NCBI RefSeq assembly: GCF_001183985.1
Contig: NZ_LFZW01000001.1
Span: 2,693,636-2,757,635 of the forward strand
Reading direction: 5' to 3'
Length of the DNA: 64,000 nucleotides
DNA from: Peribacillus loiseleuriae
Lineage (GTDB): Bacteria > Bacillota > Bacilli > Bacillales > DSM-1321
The position numbers were made by a program, and so were the translations under genes. Positions 1 through 7,945 of this stretch are shown in pieces; the first letter of the stretch is position 1; every line of letters begins with the position of its first letter. The notes below the pieces were generated by a model that saw only the letters and a list, made by a program, of their open reading frames with translations, was not told the origin of the DNA and made no database searches.

Positions 1-479
1 CCCTAGTAAGGGTGATAACTTGGTAGCAGCCTTTCCTCCATCGGCATTACCCAACTTCATTGGTACTACGCTGCTATCCGACTCCCTACAACGGCATTTG
101 GCTTCCTTGCTTATTATCGCTTGTACACCATACTCTTCTATAAGAAGAAAAGACCGGTAGGGTCTCCCGAGTTGCCGTATCATATCAATGTGTGACGTGC
201 CAAGGTCTCTGACTCCAGAGAGGTTCTATCCTTCTTGCCTTTAACGATGGATAAAATGTAGCTTTCTGCTGTGCTTAAGGCATCAGCCCTCTCGATTTAC
301 TAACATTATGGAGCTCAATCCCTTCAACCATTTGGCTTTCGGCCCCACCTAACTGTCTACGCTTAAAGGCTAATGTTACCATTAGCCCTCCAAGACTCGC
401 TACGAGTGAATGGCTAGTTCTTTCTCGACGGGAATCCCACCCGCTATATGATACGACCTAGGCTCGGCCGCACAAGCAC
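1..479 (-). mobile_element. Group II intron, 5' part (copy 1, cut by window edge)
   Basis: Positions 1-479 repeat 1222-1702 almost exactly; the one clear difference is a 2-nt indel near 345. Read on the minus strand this is the 5' half of a group II intron (domains I to IV), with its 5' end near 479, and it runs off the left edge. The assignment rests on copy 2, which carries a recognisable domain V. The flanking 5' exon on the minus strand ends in CAACTAACGG, half of the dispersed hairpin described separately. The two introns lie in the same orientation about 1.2 kb apart and so form long direct repeats. Confidence 0.8.
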
Positions 480-495
480 CCGTTAGTTGAACAAG
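479..495 (+). repeat. Half copy of dispersed hairpin repeat, abutting the intron
   Basis: CCCGTTAGTTGAACAAG matches the right arm and loop of the 33-bp hairpin family seen complete at 29476-29508. The left arm is absent and intron copy 1 sits in its place, which suggests that the intron inserted in the loop of this element. Confidence 0.6.
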
Positions 496-635
496 AAAAA
501 ATAGCTGCCGATAAAACAACCATATCTTGAACCAACATATAGTGAGTAAAACTACTTCAGCTGGGTAGTATATGTTTAGGATGGTGTGCTTTCATCATTA
601 GCATATTCCCCATTAATAAACAAGGAAGTGAATAG

Positions 636-935
636 ATGAATCAGAGTAACGAACGCAATAACTTTGGTGGAAATGTAGAAGAAAGTAGCAACAATCAAGC
701 TGGTAGTAATGCTAATCAAGGTGCGAGTGACTTTGGTGAAGCAGCAGCAGCAGGAACTCTTAATGGAGCCGTTGCGGGTGCTATGATAGGTGCTCAATTT
801 GGACTAATTGGTACTGTAATAGGCGGTGTTTCAGGCGGTGCTATTGGTAACCAGATTGTAGAGGGGGATGAAGTCGATGACAAAACAGCTTCCAAAAATC
901 ATGATGAGAGCAATAATAACTCTATAAATAAGTAG
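636..935 (+). CDS. Glycine-zipper small protein
   Basis: A 99-residue protein with a polar, Asn/Ser/Gln-rich head (1-35), an Ala/Gly-rich hydrophobic middle (about 36-75) with repeated GxxxG spacing (for example GAVAGAMIGAQFG and GGVSGGAIGN), and an acidic polar tail. This is the look of glycine-zipper proteins that insert into or associate with membranes; some bacteriocins and surface proteins share it. AAGGAAGTG lies at good distance before the ATG, and a terminator follows at 974. It stands between two group II intron copies, so it may be cargo or a bystander. A second Gly-rich protein occurs at 36400-36843. Precise role unknown. Confidence 0.7.
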   Translation: MNQSNERNNFGGNVEESSNNQAGSNANQGASDFGEAAAAGTLNGAVAGAMIGAQFGLIGTVIGGVSGGAIGNQIVEGDEVDDKTASKNHDESNNNSINK

Positions 936-973
936 CAGGCACTTTACAAAAATGTATTTGTGTTAATCTCACC

Positions 974-1011
974 AAAAAAGGACCGTCAAAAAGACAGTCT
1001 TTTTTTTCACT
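974..1011 (+). terminator. Rho-independent terminator
   Basis: GGACCGTC, loop AAAAA, GACAGTCT then eight T; one mismatch in the stem. The A-run on the other side makes it usable in both directions. It closes the glycine-zipper gene. Confidence 0.75.
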
Positions 1012-1012
1012 A

Positions 1013-1702
1013 GTCGAGTAGAAGGGAACCTCTCTACCTTGCGGTAGATTGTGTTCCTCCCCCCTCACAGAACCGTGCTTGCGCTATTTACGCACACGGC
1101 TCCTCCTAGTCACCATTCACAAAATATAGCTAATCTCTTTCGCTCAGATTTTGCTAATTCTGCTATCCTTAATAGTTTTGTGTCCATTTATTATCCCTAC
1201 CTCTGCGTGTAGTAAATGTGTCCCTAGTAAGGGTGATAACTTGGTAGCAGCCTTTCCTCCATCGGCATTACCCAACTTCATTGGTACTACGCTGCTATCC
1301 GACTCCCTACAACGGCATTTGGCTTCCTTGCTTATTATCGCTTGTACACCATACTCTTCTATAAGAAGAAAAGACCGGTAGGGTCTCCCGAGTTGCCGTA
1401 TCATATCAATGTGTGACGTGCCAAGGTCTCTGACTCCAGAGAGGTTCTATCCTTCTTGCCTTTAACGATGGATAAAATGTAGCTTTCTGCTGTGCTTAAG
1501 GCATCAGCCCTCTCGATTTACTAACATTATGGAGCTCAATCCCTTCAACCATTTGGCTTTCGGCCCGCCACCTAACTGTCTACGCTTAAAGGCTAATGTT
1601 ACCATTAGCCCTCCAAGACTCGCTACGAGTGAATGGCTAGTTCTTTCTCGACGGGAATCCCACCCGCTATATGATACGACCTAGGCTCGGCCGCACAAGC
1701 AC
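1013..1702 (-). mobile_element. Group II intron lacking its reverse transcriptase (copy 2)
   Basis: On the minus strand the element runs from GTGCTTGTGCGGCCG at 1702 to CTACTCGAC at 1013. Domain V is clear at 1102-1070: GAGCCGTGTGCG, loop, CGCAAGCACGGTTC, the 33-34 nt catalytic hairpin. Domain VI follows at 1068-1016 with GGTAGA/TCTACC pairing. Domain IV, which normally holds a roughly 1.3-kb reverse-transcriptase/maturase gene, is reduced to a short remnant, so the element is about 690 nt and could move only with a maturase supplied in trans. The ends are placed by comparison with copy 1 and by the usual CTACTCGAY-type 3' end of such introns, so they may be off by a few bases. Confidence 0.85.
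1110..1187 (-). pseudogene. Remnant of group II intron-encoded protein (first residues only)
   Basis: A 25-codon frame inside intron domain IV begins MDTKLLRIAELAKS, which is the typical N-terminus of group II intron reverse transcriptases, then runs into unrelated residues and a stop just before domain V. The reverse transcriptase, maturase and endonuclease domains are all missing. It looks like a clean internal deletion rather than slow decay, because the flanking RNA domains are intact. Confidence 0.65.
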
Positions 1703-1813
1703 TCCGTTAGCATTCCTGTAGATTGCTAAATTTCGGCTTTGAAAAAAAGAGAGCCCCTCAGTTAAGATGAATACACACACAAACCAATTCAATCTTAAGG
1801 AGGAAGCTCTACT

Positions 1814-3088
1814 GTGAAGTATAAAATGCAAGACAAACAAAATCAACTGATTGAAAGAATCTCAGACTCCCATCTAGTTGTCGGAGTAGATATTGCTCAA
1901 CAGGTCCACGTTGCCCGAGCTGTAAATTACAGAGGTATTGTGATAGGTGATCCTCTTTCTTTTGAAAATAATGAAGAGGGTTTTGTTAGATTGCTAGACT
2001 GGATTAACCAGCTAAAAGTTACAAAAGGATTTAATACTGTAATAGTTGGTATGGAACCTACCGGACATTATTGGTTAAACCTATCCAAATGGTTTTATAG
2101 TCAAAGTATTGAGGTGGTAACCGTTAACCCTCACCTAGTTAAAAAGAATAAAGAAAATCGAGATAATACGCAATCAAAAAGTGATAAAAAAGACGCTCTC
2201 GTGATTGCCGATATGGTGAAGAATGGTTACTACTCTTTTATTCGTCCATCGTCAGAGGCTTTTGAAAAACTTAGAGTACTAATGTCTAACCGAGACGTAA
2301 TCGTTAAACGGCTTGTAAGTTCCACCAATCAAATAAATCGTTGGGTAGATATCATCTTTCCTGAACTTCGAGAAGTGTTTAAAAACGTAACAGGAAAAGG
2401 GGCCATCGCAACCCTCCGTTTATTCCCTACACCATTGGAACTACGTTCCATGAAATCTCAAGATGTTGCCGAGGGATGGAAAACACTGATGAAACGTCAG
2501 CCCGGCTTGAAAAAAGCACAATCACTAATTGAATTAGCTAAACGGTCCGTTGGAAGTCCCCAAGCTCTTGATGCTTATAAACTACACCTTGAACAATTAC
2601 TTGAAGAATTTGATCTCGCCACAGCCCAACTTGAAAGAGTCGAAAAAGAAGTTACTAAAGCACTTGAAAAAGTTACCTATACAGATAAATTACTTGGCAT
2701 TAAAGGATTAACTGAAATTACACTTGGGGGCATATTAGGTGAAGCAGGAGATTTAAGTAAATTCGCCCATGGTAATTCTCTATTACGACATGCAGGTTTA
2801 CATCTAGCAGAGTCTAGCTCAGGTAAATGGAAAGGGCAAATAGTCATTTCTAAACGTGGGAGATCTCGACTAAGGCGCTTCTTGTACTTAGCCACATTGA
2901 GTCTTGTGATGAACAACCCAGAGTTCAAAGAACTTCACTCCAACAATGTTAAAGTAAAAAAAATGAAGAAAATGAAATCCATTATGAAATTGATTGGTAA
3001 GCTAGCTAGAATACTAGTAGGAATTGCCCGTCGTAATGAACCCTATTGTGCAGAAAGAATACAACCTTTAACACCAATAGCAGCATAA
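1814..3088 (+). CDS. IS110-family transposase (DEDD plus Tnp20 domain)
   Basis: A 424-residue protein, full length for the family. The N-terminal RuvC-like domain shows the DEDD residues at D26 (GVDIAQ), E81 (GMEPTGHYW), D124 and D127 (KSDKKDA). The C-terminal transposase_20 domain carries LGIKGLTEITLGGILGE and SSSGKWKGQIVISKRG, with the Ser-rich stretch expected to hold the nucleophilic serine. The start is GTG, 10 nt after AAGGAGG; an in-frame ATG lies four codons in. IS110 enzymes excise and insert DNA guided by a bridge RNA encoded in a flanking non-coding end, and no classic inverted repeats are expected. The non-coding flanks are 1703-1813 and 3089-3280. It appears intact. Confidence 0.92.
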   Translation: MKYKMQDKQNQLIERISDSHLVVGVDIAQQVHVARAVNYRGIVIGDPLSFENNEEGFVRLLDWINQLKVTKGFNTVIVGMEPTGHYWLNLSKWFYSQSIEVVTVNPHLVKKNKENRDNTQSKSDKKDALVIADMVKNGYYSFIRPSSEAFEKLRVLMSNRDVIVKRLVSSTNQINRWVDIIFPELREVFKNVTGKGAIATLRLFPTPLELRSMKSQDVAEGWKTLMKRQPGLKKAQSLIELAKRSVGSPQALDAYKLHLEQLLEEFDLATAQLERVEKEVTKALEKVTYTDKLLGIKGLTEITLGGILGEAGDLSKFAHGNSLLRHAGLHLAESSSGKWKGQIVISKRGRSRLRRFLYLATLSLVMNNPEFKELHSNNVKVKKMKKMKSIMKLIGKLARILVGIARRNEPYCAERIQPLTPIAA

Positions 3089-3115
3089 CTTAATTTTCAT
3101 TAATTTGAACAATCA

Positions 3116-3195
3116 AAGAAAAAATCCTGCACATCAATACAGGATATTTGACCAAACTTTTTTACAAATTATCAATCTTTGTTTTAAAGCCACAA
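3116..3195 (+). repeat. AT-rich dispersed element, copy A
   Basis: Contains AAAAAATCCTG, CAGGATATTTG, then ACAAATTATCAATCTTTG and TTTTAAAGCCACAAC. The same two blocks recur at 6684-6763; the second block also recurs at 23493-23537 and 57160-57190. TCCTG...CAGGA forms a small hairpin. It lies in the 3' flank of the IS110 gene, so it may be part of that element's end. Confidence 0.5.
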
Positions 3196-3280
3196 CAGAG
3201 TCAAATTACAAATGATCAAACTGTATTTTAAATTCACATCCATTGAATAGAACAGAAAGAATACTAATTTAAATAGAAAA

Positions 3281-3316
3281 TACTCTGGAGAACATCCCAT
3301 CTCCAGAGTATTTTTA
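3281..3316. terminator. Bidirectional terminator between IS110 and HU
   Basis: TACTCTGGAG, 10-nt loop, CTCCAGAGTA followed by TTTTT on the plus strand and by TATTTTC on the minus strand. The perfect 10-bp stem serves the HU gene and probably the convergent transposase transcript. Confidence 0.85.
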
Positions 3317-3342
3317 CACTATTATAATTAGATCCATTTATA

Positions 3343-3615
3343 TTATTTAACAGCCTCTTTTAATTCCTTACCTGGTTTAAAAGCAGGAACTTTAGAAGCA
3401 GCAATTTGTATTTCTTCTCCTGTTTGTGGGTTTCTACCCGTTCGTGCTGCTCGGTCGCGCACTTCAAATGTGCCAAATCCAACTAATTGGATTTTTTCTT
3501 CTTTAGCAAGCGTAACAGAGATCGTTTCAATCAATGCATCAACAGCCTTTTTAGCGTCTTCTTTTGTTAGTTCAGCTTGTACGGCTACCGTATTCACTAG
3601 TTCAGTTTTGTTCAT
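3343..3615 (-). CDS. hup: DNA-binding protein HU
   Basis: A 90-residue histone-like protein: two N-terminal helices ([16 protein letters not shown]), then the beta arm with the family signature [21 protein letters not shown] (about 46-66), ending with the [12 protein letters not shown] tail. HU dimers bend and compact DNA without sequence preference. An ATG two codons further upstream (3621) is almost on top of the GAGGTG ribosome site; the ATG at 3615 has a 7-nt spacer and gives the standard N-terminus, so 3615 is chosen. Bacillaceae usually have one essential HU gene near the seryl/ter region; its place in this mobile zone suggests a second copy. Confidence 0.95.
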   Translation of the reverse strand: MNKTELVNTVAVQAELTKEDAKKAVDALIETISVTLAKEEKIQLVGFGTFEVRDRAARTGRNPQTGEEIQIAASKVPAFKPGKELKEAVK

Positions 3616-4125
3616 ATTCATACACCTCGTCCTTTATTCTTCATTAGTATGTAGTAATGACAACATCAACATAACATATGTTCGGTATGTCTGTCACTTG
3701 TAAGGCTAGAAAATAAAAAATTATATTACTGTCATTATTGCTAAGATTAGCTTTTTACACATTCCGATAAGCAGTATTATGTGAACCGGTACTCAGGTAG
3801 GTACAACATATCGGACGAGGATCTACTTAAGTGGATACACTAGATTTATCCCACTTACCACCTGAGGTAAGTATTCTTCTCAAAATGTAGAAATGTTAAT
3901 CAAGTTATAATAATTTAGATTTGATAAGGTTGATACGATAAATTTTATTCGGCTAATTTAAAACAGATGGAGTTGATAGCAGTAGTGTTTCCCTGCAAAG
4001 GAGGGCTATCAGTTCACCATCAGTTGTTCCCATACTCTACATGCCTGGCTTGTGTACGAGGGATATAAAATAACAAAAAATTAGGATGTATCAGTTTTCC
4101 CAAAAAACTATTACCTAATAATCAA
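3616..4125. other. Gene-free stretch
   Basis: About 510 bp upstream of HU and downstream of the 4126 gene. It contains the HU promoter region and a loose inverted repeat (ACTCAGGTAGGT near 3791 against TTACCACCTGAGG near 3855). I see no coding frame that I trust. Confidence 0.5.
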
Positions 4126-4464
4126 CTAGAATAGATTTCCAAAATGCTCTTCTCCAAAATGGGGGAAATATTGAACACTTTGACCTTTATCTCCAGGAGA
4201 TTTGTACCATTCATCACCTGGGATACCAGCGTCATAATAAGTTTTCAAAAGCGTATAGTTAGTAGTTAAATCAAAAGCTCGGTTGTTAAACTCTTGTAGC
4301 CAATAACTAAGCTTGATTCCGTAATACCCTTCATCAAAATTTAAAATATTGAATTTTCGTTTATTGTTTTCAAGACCAAGCTTATCCAAAGTATCAACTT
4401 TATCTCCGTATACCTTGAGCCAATCTTCTTTAGTAGGGTATTTTGCGTAATCATAAATATCCAT
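4126..4464 (-). CDS. Unrecognised 112-residue soluble protein
   Basis: I do not recognise this protein. It is acidic, aromatic-rich (many Tyr, Trp and Phe), lacks a signal peptide or membrane segment, and ends in SVQYFPHFGEEHFGNLF. AAAGGAATG precedes two candidate starts; the first ATG overlaps that ribosome site, so the second (MDIYDYAKYP) at 4464 is preferred. It lies 146 bp downstream of, and on the same strand as, a membrane-anchored protein at 4610-5698. The compact aromatic composition is common among small immunity or antitoxin-like proteins, but nothing here proves that. Confidence 0.55.
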   Translation of the reverse strand: MDIYDYAKYPTKEDWLKVYGDKVDTLDKLGLENNKRKFNILNFDEGYYGIKLSYWLQEFNNRAFDLTTNYTLLKTYYDAGIPGDEWYKSPGDKGQSVQYFPHFGEEHFGNLF

Positions 4465-4609
4465 GCTTATCATTCCTTTCTAATTTGATAATTTATAGAT
4501 TCGACAAAATACCAAAATTACTCCTGTTCTATCATACGTTTATTTACATAAAAAAAAAGTTCGGTTATTGAACTCCTTTCTGATTATCAACATATCTTTT
4601 TCCAATACA

Positions 4610-5698
4610 CTAGTTCTTTGGAAATAATTCTTTTATTAACTCTTCTGTTGTTTTGTACTTAATGTGTTCCTGGTGTGTAAAACGAACTGCCACATCAGAT
4701 TCTCCACCTTCCACAAATTCGTAATTCACTTTGATTTTCGGTGCAATTGTTTGCTCTAGGAGTAGAAAAACACTATTTAGGTCATCTTTTAAATGTGGAT
4801 TCGTTTGATTTAACCCATTTTCTTCGTATGTCACTATTACAGAATAAGAACCACAATCACCTTTCCCACTTGGTTCTCCACAATTCAACCAGAAATCTTC
4901 ATATTCTGAACCAAAAACAAATCTTTGATTTTCTATTTTTCTAGCTTCTGTCTCCCATTTCTTATCTACCTCGTAACTAGCTATATCTGAGTTTTGAGCC
5001 TTCAAATGCACAATAAAATCTTCCTTAGTTTTAATGGCATCTAAGTTTCCCATAGACACACCATTGCTATAAGCAGGCTCTCTCATATCAGTTATGTATA
5101 TTTCATCTATATCCGCTTTACTTTTTTGAATGAGTTTAGCTAGTTGATAATAACGGTCCACTTCATCATCGGTAAATGGCTTATATTCAATATTTGTTTC
5201 TGTTTTTAAAGATAATCCTATTATGTTTTTGTCTTCATTTCCGATTCTTTGATTACCTGTATAATCTATATAGATTTCACCATTCTTGCTATAACGACCT
5301 TGAAATCCCAACTTATGTATATCAGGAATCACAGGTTTTAATCGTTTAAACTCTTTGTGTGCTTCCAAAGCAAATTTGTAATCATCAGATATTTCAGGTT
5401 TATCCCCTAGATAATTAACTTTGACTGTGAAGGTCACGTCTTTATTGTTTTTTTGAACCACCGTGTATTCAGCTTCACCTATTGAAATATCGTTTCCGCC
5501 GGACTTACTCTCTATATAAACAGCTATCCCGTACTTATCCTTAACGTAATTCCTAACTTCATTATTTGAAACCTCTGGTCCACCTAAGCTCAGCGAAAGA
5601 AACGGTAGAAAAGGTGTAAATCTGATAAAAATACCTAATAAAATTGTGACACCTAACAATTTTATTATAAAACCATACCCATTTTTCTTTTTGTTCAT
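4610..5698 (-). CDS. Membrane-anchored protein of unknown function
   Basis: A 362-residue protein with a basic start (MNKKKNGYGF), one hydrophobic segment at about 11-38 that reads as an uncleaved signal anchor, and a long polar extracytoplasmic part. The C-terminal half contains a CGEPSGKGDCGSYSV loop whose two cysteines could form a disulfide outside the cell. AGAGGAAG lies 9 nt before the ATG. I know no family with this sequence. The gene downstream (4126-4464) is on the same strand; the pair could be co-transcribed, but a 146-bp gap separates them. Confidence 0.6.
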   Translation of the reverse strand: MNKKKNGYGFIIKLLGVTILLGIFIRFTPFLPFLSLSLGGPEVSNNEVRNYVKDKYGIAVYIESKSGGNDISIGEAEYTVVQKNNKDVTFTVKVNYLGDKPEISDDYKFALEAHKEFKRLKPVIPDIHKLGFQGRYSKNGEIYIDYTGNQRIGNEDKNIIGLSLKTETNIEYKPFTDDEVDRYYQLAKLIQKSKADIDEIYITDMREPAYSNGVSMGNLDAIKTKEDFIVHLKAQNSDIASYEVDKKWETEARKIENQRFVFGSEYEDFWLNCGEPSGKGDCGSYSVIVTYEENGLNQTNPHLKDDLNSVFLLLEQTIAPKIKVNYEFVEGGESDVAVRFTHQEHIKYKTTEELIKELFPKN

Positions 5699-5912
5699 TT
5701 AAAATACTTCCTCTCTCTATAGTAACTCTTTATTTTATAAATACATAATACAATAAAAAAGACAAAAGAAATGAATATTCTCTTTTTAGTTTCATAAGAT
5801 TGAAAATTATTTTTCTAATAAATAAGGCTGTTTCTATATGGTTACTTGAAAATAAAAAGCCAAATCATACAGATTTGACTTCAATGTTTATACTTTTTAC
5901 AGGAAACTAAAA

Positions 5913-6038
5913 CTATAACTCGGAACCTTGCTTGAACTTTTGTATATTACGCATAGCTGTAGGTAGATAAATTTCTAAGAATTTCTCTCTATAGAAATCA
6001 TATGCCTTATCCTTTTCGTTCACATGAAAAGCTTTAAA
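5913..6038 (-). pseudogene. Fragment of an unrecognised protein
   Basis: The minus strand codes for a 41-residue C-terminal piece containing NEKDKAYDFYREKFLEIYL, preceded by a stop and without a start codon. The composition is protein-like but I cannot place the family. It lies just downstream of the TnpC-like fragment, in a debris field of mobile-element remains. Confidence 0.35.
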
Positions 6039-6058
6039 TCAATCTCCATAATAGCCTT

Positions 6059-6184
6059 TTATTTATTCGCCAATTTCCCAAGTAAAATGGCATTGTCGCT
6101 TTTTAGTTTTTTGTTTTCTTCATCCAATTCAGCTATTCTTCTTTTTAGGGACTCAATCAACTTGTCCTTTAACTTCTGATTTTG
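6059..6184 (-). pseudogene. C-terminal remnant of Tn554-type TnpC (coiled coil)
   Basis: The frame reads KDKLIESLKRRIAELDEENK and ends LLGKLANK, a heptad-repeat coiled coil. This is how the small third transposition protein of Tn554-like elements (TnpC, DUF6262) usually ends. A stop lies only a few codons upstream, so the DNA-binding N-terminus is gone. A better preserved relative is at 56928-57141. No TnpA or TnpB is visible nearby. Confidence 0.5.
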
Positions 6185-6266
6185 TTATTATGTATAGCAA
6201 ATAATCCGAAAAATATAAAGTTTGAATAAAAAACTTTTATATTTTCGGTTTAATTAAGATTATTCG

Positions 6267-6299
6267 TTATTGAGTTATGGCTACCGGTTAACTTAATAA
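6267..6299 (+). repeat. Dispersed hairpin repeat
   Basis: TTATTGAGTTA, 11-nt loop TGGCTACCGGT, TAACTTAATAA: perfect 11-nt inverted arms. Confidence 0.6.
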
Positions 6300-6339
6300 G
6301 AAATGGTCAAACAGATGATTATTTATCCTTTTTCCTTAC

Positions 6340-6582
6340 TTAAAAAGGACAAATAAGCCAATAATGCAATTCTACTTTCGAGCCTAAATATTCTCCAATA
6401 GGTGGAGTTTCGTTTGAAGAAAGATATGTCACTCTTAGAGTATCTCGATATGTTTCTTTTAATTTTTGAGTCATCGCAGGGGCACTGTAACGTTTTAAGT
6501 TTTTAGCATTCGCTTCATAGTGTTGATTTAATGCATAAAATTTAGAGATGACTTGTATTATTTTTTCTAACTTTTCAAACAA
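6340..6582 (-). CDS. Unrecognised 80-residue protein
   Basis: Starts with TTG after a strong GGGGGGAG ribosome site. The first half (MFEKLEKIIQVISKFY...) looks helical and basic; the second half is beta-like and ends in LHYWLICPF, just before the window of repeats. No known motif. The convincing ribosome site argues for translation, but there is no independent support. It lies upstream of the TnpC-like remnant and between two copies of the hairpin repeat, so it may belong to a decayed mobile element. Confidence 0.45.
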   Translation of the reverse strand: MFEKLEKIIQVISKFYALNQHYEANAKNLKRYSAPAMTQKLKETYRDTLRVTYLSSNETPPIGEYLGSKVELHYWLICPF

Positions 6583-6655
6583 CCCTACTCCCCCCTTTTT
6601 CTTCTATCCTAATAATTGTAAATCGATATAAATATATCATATTTTCGCAACACCT

Positions 6656-6687
6656 TTATTCAACAATCTGGCCCGATTGCGGAACAA
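6656..6687 (+). repeat. Dispersed hairpin repeat
   Basis: TTATTCAACAA, loop TCTGGCCCGA, TTGCGGAACAA: arms pair with two mismatches and the GGCCCG loop is kept. An AT-rich element follows at once. Confidence 0.55.
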
Positions 6688-6763
6688 AAAATCCTGTATT
6701 ATCAATAAAGGACTTTTGTTCAGGTTTTTATTAATTATCAAACTTTATTTTAAAACTACACTA
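6684..6763 (+). repeat. AT-rich dispersed element, copy C
   Basis: AAAAAATCCTG, TCAATAAAGGA, then AATTATCAAACTTTATTTTA and AACTACAC. It matches copy A (3116-3195) in order and spacing of the two blocks. Confidence 0.45.
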
Positions 6764-6896
6764 TTGACTGGCGTTCAGAAATGGCTGCAAAAGTACAAAA
6801 AATTCCAAGGGGTAATTCTGTCTAATTTTGGATTATCAACACTCGTGATAAAATCTATTTTCTATTAAGACTCCCCTTTATCGAATTTCTAATTTA

Positions 6897-7820
6897 CTAG
6901 TTCATTTTAAAAATATTCTTCTTATGCCACTTAAAATACACTTTATTTTCAGAATGAATCTGTATTTTAGCCTTTGGTACTAATCTATACATCAGATAAT
7001 CTTTATCACAGATCACTGAAGAAATATGCAAACGTCCTTGTCCATCGAATGCAATCAAACCTTTATCATAAAGTGCATCGTGATTACAACAAAGCAGCAC
7101 GCCATTGTATGGATCTAAACGTTCTTCATTTGTACTATCTTTCCAAGGTTTCGAATGACTCGCTCTTAATAATTCAGGTAGATTTATACCACACAATGCA
7201 CACTTACTTTCCCATAGTGGCAACAAGTCTTTCCTGAACTTTTGCTGACCCAAACGGATTTTCATTTTCGCTTCTGATTCTGTTTCAACGATTACTGGAA
7301 TTAATGTATTGTGTTCAGTTATTCTTACATCATCAATCGATATTTCTAACTGCTCTTCATTTACTTGATAAATGTTCATTTCACTAATTAGTTCAAGCAA
7401 TTTAATCGCTAGTTCTTCGTTACATGGATATAAATAGCCTTGATTCCCATTTGCATCTTGCTGGAATGGTGAATATTTAATCGGTAATAGTGGCAAGATC
7501 TCATTAAACTTCTCTCGCACATTAACTCGTTTGTCTAATTCATGGTATTTTAAATTCACTAAATAACCATCGTCATTCCATCTATTATGACTTTGCAAAA
7601 TAAATGGTTTGCTACCGGCTTTACAGCTTTCACTGGCAATACTAATAGCAACGATATTTCCTTTCACATAGTGAAATACTCGATCTCCTTCCTTTACTTC
7701 CGTCATCCGTTGCCATGAATGTGGTACATTGCCTCCTTTATCTTGTTGTGGAGACCAAATAATACCTAGATCTTTTTCTTCCTGGTAAGTGTGCCCTTGC
7801 ATAACAATAAAATTATTCAA
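6897..7820 (-). CDS. EVE/PUA-like domain plus HNH endonuclease
   Basis: A 307-residue two-domain protein. Residues 1-145 resemble an EVE/PUA-type fold (KEGDRVFHYVKGNIVAISIA, as in proteins that read modified bases); this part is called from general pattern and is less sure. Residues about 195-275 form an HNH_2 nuclease: CALCG at 207-211, the catalytic SH at 221-222 in RASHSKPW, N239, and CCNHDALYD with H247. A modified-base reader joined to HNH is the layout of modification-dependent (type IV-like) restriction enzymes, so phage defence against modified DNA is the likely job. TTG start after AGGGGGAAG. It stands alone beside a resolvase, 126 bp away, with no methyltransferase. Confidence 0.8.
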   Translation of the reverse strand: MNNFIVMQGHTYQEEKDLGIIWSPQQDKGGNVPHSWQRMTEVKEGDRVFHYVKGNIVAISIASESCKAGSKPFILQSHNRWNDDGYLVNLKYHELDKRVNVREKFNEILPLLPIKYSPFQQDANGNQGYLYPCNEELAIKLLELISEMNIYQVNEEQLEISIDDVRITEHNTLIPVIVETESEAKMKIRLGQQKFRKDLLPLWESKCALCGINLPELLRASHSKPWKDSTNEERLDPYNGVLLCCNHDALYDKGLIAFDGQGRLHISSVICDKDYLMYRLVPKAKIQIHSENKVYFKWHKKNIFKMN

Positions 7821-7945
7821 ATTGCTTCCCCCTAAACCACATGCCTGTTTCTTTATTTTCTATTGTATTTGTATATGGTACTTTTAAATTATTGAAAAGG
7901 CATCTGCTTATCGCCAAATGCTCCTTTTTTGACGTGTTTCTTCTA

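Noticed and set aside
1151..1404. Open frames of 76 and 86 codons on both strands inside intron copy 2
   Set aside because: They cover catalytic RNA domains I-IV of the group II intron and do not resemble any protein.
1814..3088. IS110 gene as a Cas-linked or defence gene
   Set aside because: DEDD and Tnp20 motifs are standard for IS110 and there is no CRISPR array or cas gene in the window.
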